Positions 60,265-64,000 of a DNA stretch of 64,000 nucleotides are shown piece after piece; the first letter of the stretch is position 1; each line of letters begins with the position of its first letter. Source of the DNA: Saccharomycopsis fibuligera x Saccharomycopsis cf. fibuligera (Eukaryota > Ascomycota > Saccharomycetes > Ascoideales > Saccharomycopsidaceae). The position numbers and the translations under genes were made by a program. The notes beneath the pieces were generated by a model. The model saw only the letters and a program-made list of their open reading frames with translations, was not told where the DNA came from and did no database searches. Location: NCBI GenBank assembly GCA_001936135.1, contig CP012820.1, forward strand, positions 1,612,001 through 1,676,000, in the 5' to 3' direction.

Positions 60265-62607
60265 TTCTGGTTAAATTTATTGTTGAATGTCTTTTGGTAG
60301 CAATTATTTTTTCTATTGAAAGTATACCGTTTGCACTTTTTGCTTTAAATAATGAAAAAATGGAAAAGAGAAAATCACAAACTTGAGTCGGTGATTAGAT
60401 TCCACTACCTATTTAGGCTTTGAGATATTTTCTTACGGGACAAAAAAAGAAAAGCGCTTGCTAATTGAAATAGACTAAATTAAATATTAACACGGTACAC
60501 ATACAAGGAAAGACTATATTTTTACACATGGGTTATTCGACATTATCCATTGCTGGCCGAGTAGCTGCTGGAAATCGACGTGAAACTTTTCCCAGCGCGG
60601 CTGCCATTAGTACCATGGGCTGTCAAGGGCGCTGTTTCCCGCATCGCTCACGATTGTCAGCAATTCCCTCGTAAGTTTCCACTTGTGGCAATTGCCGCGC
60701 CACAGCGCTGCAGAAATTTTCTTAATGCTGTTGGGAAAGTTTGCATCGCATTATGCCAATTACTCAGCACAATAGAACAGGCACTTGGACTCTGCTAGTT
60801 TTGAGTGCCAATAATTCCAATTCAACGGCCCTTAGACAGTGTCGCGGTGTGACAGATTGTTTGCGGCAGTAATTGCACTGAGTTTAATTTTTCGGAGTTT
60901 GCCAAGCCGAATGGATCCGATAATGGATTTCTGGTACCAGTGCAACTAACCTTTCCAAATAACAAACAAGAGTCCTCAAGAGAATCAATGAGATGTGGCA
61001 TCACAAAGATGGTAATACGATTGAGTATCAGCGTCCTGTTGTCTCATGGTAAAAGAATGACAGCCTCCTCGTCTAATGTTAGTGGCATTTCATAGAGCGT
61101 TTTTGGCCTCTATGGTATAAGCCAAAGATTTAGGATAATTTGAAGCCCCAGATGGGCGCATCCAAATTTATCTTCTCTGATCAAAGGTCACGAACTTTCG
61201 ATCAAAAGATCGGCAATACTGGGAATCGAAATATTACGTCCCTTTGACTTGCCGTTTATGCGGGATTCTTCTAATAATTTTTCTGTGACTGTCATCTATG
61301 GGTTTTGAAATACTTTTCTATAAAACTTGATCATTGTAATCGCTGGAAAACATTCGCTGGTTTTCATGGAGCAATAACGCTTGCTGCTGAAGATGCACAT
61401 GTCAGTGACATTTATAAAATCTTTCTGTGAATAGTGTTAAAATAAACAATACTGGCGCTTCATATGATCACGATTTGGTTTCATCAATAAACTAGTTGAG
61501 CGGTGGTCCTATTATATAGATACCTTTAGTTATTCAGCGGACAAAACACACATTCTTTGGGCTTGACAAGGTTCAAACAGTTTCTTATGTTTAACCTCAT
61601 GCAGAATTATGTATCTGTCCGGCTGTGGTTAGAAAACATCAAGAAGGCAGACTGCATTTGACGGAAAACTGGCCAATACGCAAAATTTGATAGTTTTATG
61701 TTGAGCATATTACTTTAAAAAAGACCTTATAACAATTTAAATTTATAGTATTTGTTACGAGACCTAATCAAGACGTTATTGTAGCAGGAATTTAGGCGGG
61801 AAGGGACTGAATAAAAGGAATACTTAGCGAAACTATATAAGAGATAGTACTGTTGAGAAAAAGATGGTTAAGCCAGGTAAATCAAAGTATCAGTTAATCA
61901 TGAACAATACTAGTTCATACTGTAAACCAACACAATGGCGGCTTGTGCTTTTAGTCTAACTCAACTGCTAACTAGATAGAGCAGAGTGTCATTTAAAAGT
62001 TGCTGTTGGCAAAGTTTTGATACTGTATCATAAGAGTATAGCTGTGACCAAGATATATAGACAACGTGTTCTACTTTAGATGGTTTTTGTACTATATAGC
62101 TAAAGTTAGGTAAAGCCTCAAGTATTTCCAAATGAGGACTAAAATAAAAACAGTGGTGCTGAACGTTATCGTTTGTGTCAATGGGAATTAATGTTTGGAC
62201 ATGTTCTCATGCAGATATATTTGTAAGCTCTGGTCTCTCATTCGGGTTTTGAATTGAGTACGATGTGTACAGTAGTGATTCTAAGTATACCTGCCAGGGA
62301 TAAACTCACCTACTCCAAGAAAAATTAATCGCATATTAATCTCATATCAACCGCATGAATCTCTCACAGCGGTCAAAAATCAATGCTATACAGCCTTTGC
62401 CATGTCGAAGATTAATGCAGTCCGCATCCGCACATTTTACTGGGTCGGAAATATAATGTTTCATGTGACTCGAGAACTTTCCGAGGGTTGTTCAAAGATC
62501 ATGACAAAAACCAGGATGCTTTCAAAGTAGCAGAGAAGACCTATGGTGGAGTTTACTTCTACATGTGCTGAAAGCAAAAGAAAGTAGCAGTTATAGGTCA
62601 TTTCACT
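60265..62607. other. Longest intergenic region (2.3 kb): divergent MFS/MGR3 upstream DNA
   Basis: No homologous gene, tRNA or element seen. It is of middling GC content, less A/T-run-rich than other gaps. A plus-strand TATATAAG (61834-61841) is followed 23 nt later by a 31-codon ORF (61864-61959). A Cbf1-type site (62461-62469) lies close to MGR3. Confidence 0.5.
62461..62469 (-). promoter_or_regulatory. Cbf1-type site upstream of MGR3
   Basis: The complement reads GTCACATGA, a full match to RTCACRTGA, about 140 bp upstream of the MGR3 ATG. Confidence 0.5.
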
Positions 62608-64000
62608 ATGCGCTTCAGTAGAACGGCCTCGAGGCAGCTTAAAACGTTTGCTAGCAATCAGCTATGCCATTCAATACAGCCGGGGCAACTTTCTTGTCAT
62701 CCAAGAGCAATATTATTAACAAGCTCACCCCAGAACTTGTCAAAGAGATCCATTAGTCAAGAGAAACAACAAGCATATGAGAATTATTTCAATCCACCAA
62801 AAAGGGATTGGACAAAGATTCTACTAACCACTGCCAGTGTATTAGGCGTAGCCGGCTACATTGGCTGGTACTTCTTTTGGCCGCATCACACATTCTCTAA
62901 GGAAGTGGCAAGGACCCTTAGGCAAGCAATATGGGCTGAATCAGATAAAGAGGATTTTAACTACAGGAAAGCACTTAAGCTTTATATCAAAGCGTTGCAG
63001 ATCGCTGAGGAACAGCAACTAGATCGCCTTTCTGACGAATACACTGGGATCCAGATCAAAATTGCGGAGATGTATGAGAAGCTCGGATTGATCAAAGAAG
63101 CATCTTCGATTTATCACGAAATATCAGACGTCTATTTGGCAGCTTTAAATAGCGAGAGTTTTCCAATTGAACGCAGACCACACATCATTCAAAAGGACTT
63201 GAGAGTAATCGTTAAATATGCTCATTTGAATCCAGACAAGGGTGACTATCTCAAAAATTTTTTGTTTGTTCATTTGCTCAAGGCGGAAGAAGAGGTGTTA
63301 AGTAGACTTGGTGAATCCATTAAAGCTTCTGATAACGATGAGACTGAACATGTTAGTTTTGTGGGAAGCAAACTTACTTTAATGTCATTATACAAGGCAA
63401 CTGGGATGCCATCTGTGAGCCTTGAGAACGAGCGTGTCTTAAGAAAACTCTCTCAACTCACTGATAAACCTAAAGAAATCAAGCTTAAGTTTTACAAAGA
63501 TAATGCAATTTTTGAAGTTCCAGGGATGGACTTTTCCTGGATGCCGTTCCGTGAGGAATTTTTCAATGCCAGAGACCTTTTTGTGTCATTATGCTTGCTG
63601 CTCGGTGACCGTCGTCTTGCCATTCACTTCCAGCATGAAAGTACCCTATGGATGCAAGCTTCAGGGTGCTCCATATTTGATATATTGAACTCTTATGCTA
63701 GTTGCGGTTCATTGTTTTACTTGACAGCAGAAGAGCATGAATCCTATGAAATCAATGCTAGACGTGCTCAAAATGAATCACTTGCAAATTCAGAAGCTCA
63801 CCAAAAGGCGCTTTTTGTGCAAGGGGCTATTCTGTATTACACATTGATACAAAATATTGTTAAACTGCTACCGCCTTGGTTTGTAAGAGACCATGATGAT
63901 ATCACAAAATCGGTCGCTTTAGCAACTTATTCATTGGGAGTCATTGACTTACATTATGGTAATTTGATAGAAGCAGAGAAGAAGCTTAGAGAAGCCAGAC
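62608..64000 (+). CDS. MGR3: MGR3, mitochondrial inner-membrane TPR adaptor of the i-AAA protease (partial)
   Basis: Mgr3, with Mgr1, feeds substrates to the Yme1 i-AAA protease in the inner membrane. The frame begins at the ATG at 62608 and runs past the window edge (464 codons seen). The N-terminus is a presequence (MRFSRTASRQLKTFASN), followed by a membrane span at 71-91 (ILLTTASVLGVAGYIGWYFFW). Then come helical TPR-like pairs: KALKLYIKALQIAEEQQLDR with YTGIQIKIAEMYEKLGLIKEA, and, near the end, VALATYSLGVIDLHYGNLIEAEKKL. This order is that of S. cerevisiae Mgr3. Two in-frame CTG codons (in SLCL-CTG-LGD and VK-CTG-LPPW) are probably serine. Synteny supports the call: YMR115W is next to YMR114C (SRAP) in S. 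cerevisiae. Confidence 0.88.
   Translation, partial: MRFSRTASRQLKTFASNQLCHSIQPGQLSCHPRAILLTSSPQNLSKRSISQEKQQAYENYFNPPKRDWTKILLTTASVLGVAGYIGWYFFWPHHTFSKEVARTLRQAIWAESDKEDFNYRKALKLYIKALQIAEEQQLDRLSDEYTGIQIKIAEMYEKLGLIKEASSIYHEISDVYLAALNSESFPIERRPHIIQKDLRVIVKYAHLNPDKGDYLKNFLFVHLLKAEEEVLSRLGESIKASDNDETEHVSFVGSKLTLMSLYKATGMPSVSLENERVLRKLSQLTDKPKEIKLKFYKDNAIFEVPGMDFSWMPFREEFFNARDLFVSLCLLLGDRRLAIHFQHESTLWMQASGCSIFDILNSYASCGSLFYLTAEEHESYEINARRAQNESLANSEAHQKALFVQGAILYYTLIQNIVKLLPPWFVRDHDDITKSVALATYSLGVIDLHYGNLIEAEKKLREAR

Noticed and set aside
60265-62607. Search of the long gap for LTRs, other mobile elements or centromere-like inverted repeats
   Set aside because: No terminal repeats, reverse-transcriptase or transposase-like frames, or long inverted repeats were found by eye.

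Overview
The window is nuclear DNA of a budding yeast (Saccharomycotina). It is AT-rich, has short intergenic gaps and few introns, and nearly every gene has a recognisable S. cerevisiae counterpart. Two internal signs point to the CUG-Ser1 (CTG) clade. The P-loop of the AAA protein YTA6 reads GPTGNGK followed by a CTG codon, which is a canonical GK[S/T] only if CTG means serine. Two GC-rich genes (SRAP and an orphan secreted protein) use no CTG for any of their 40 leucines. The long low-complexity tracts would suit Lodderomyces or a close relative, but the species is a guess. All translations quoted here use the standard code, so any leucine written by CTG should be read as probable serine.

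Layout. 1-20 kb: SMC5 (partial), SWC3 with a giant Ala/Pro/Thr repeat, STU1, TIM50 and GVP36 (divergent), CTR1 with copper-response elements, and a YER010C-like aldolase. 20-30 kb: a degenerate AAA protein (YTA6/SAP1), then a strongly GC-rich island with an orphan secreted protein and a two-intron SRAP gene. 30-45 kb: DJP1, MRPS5, FOL3, GPC1, GRC3 and COX12 (one intron). 45-57 kb: an unrecognised 1176-residue protein, an F-box-like protein, a GC-rich orphan membrane protein and an unusual RING protein. 58-64 kb: a DHA1-type MFS transporter, a 2.3-kb gap and the 5' part of MGR3.

How the genes relate. There is no operon-like unit or gene cluster. Mitochondrial genes are frequent (TIM50, MRPS5, COX12, MGR3, and DJP1 for organelle import). 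Several have a Cbf1-type RTCACRTGA-like site upstream, and COX12 has a CCAAT box. FOL3, SRAP and MGR3 are consecutive in S. cerevisiae (YMR113W-YMR114C-YMR115W); here they lie within 35 kb but are separated by other genes, so an ancestral neighbourhood is loosely kept. No tRNA, rRNA, transposon, LTR element or CRISPR array was recognised.

The least explained parts are the GC-rich island at about 24-28.6 kb with its secreted orphan, the GC-rich membrane orphan at 53.5-54.4 kb, the RING protein with its long insertion, the 1176-residue protein, and the CTR1 promoter.
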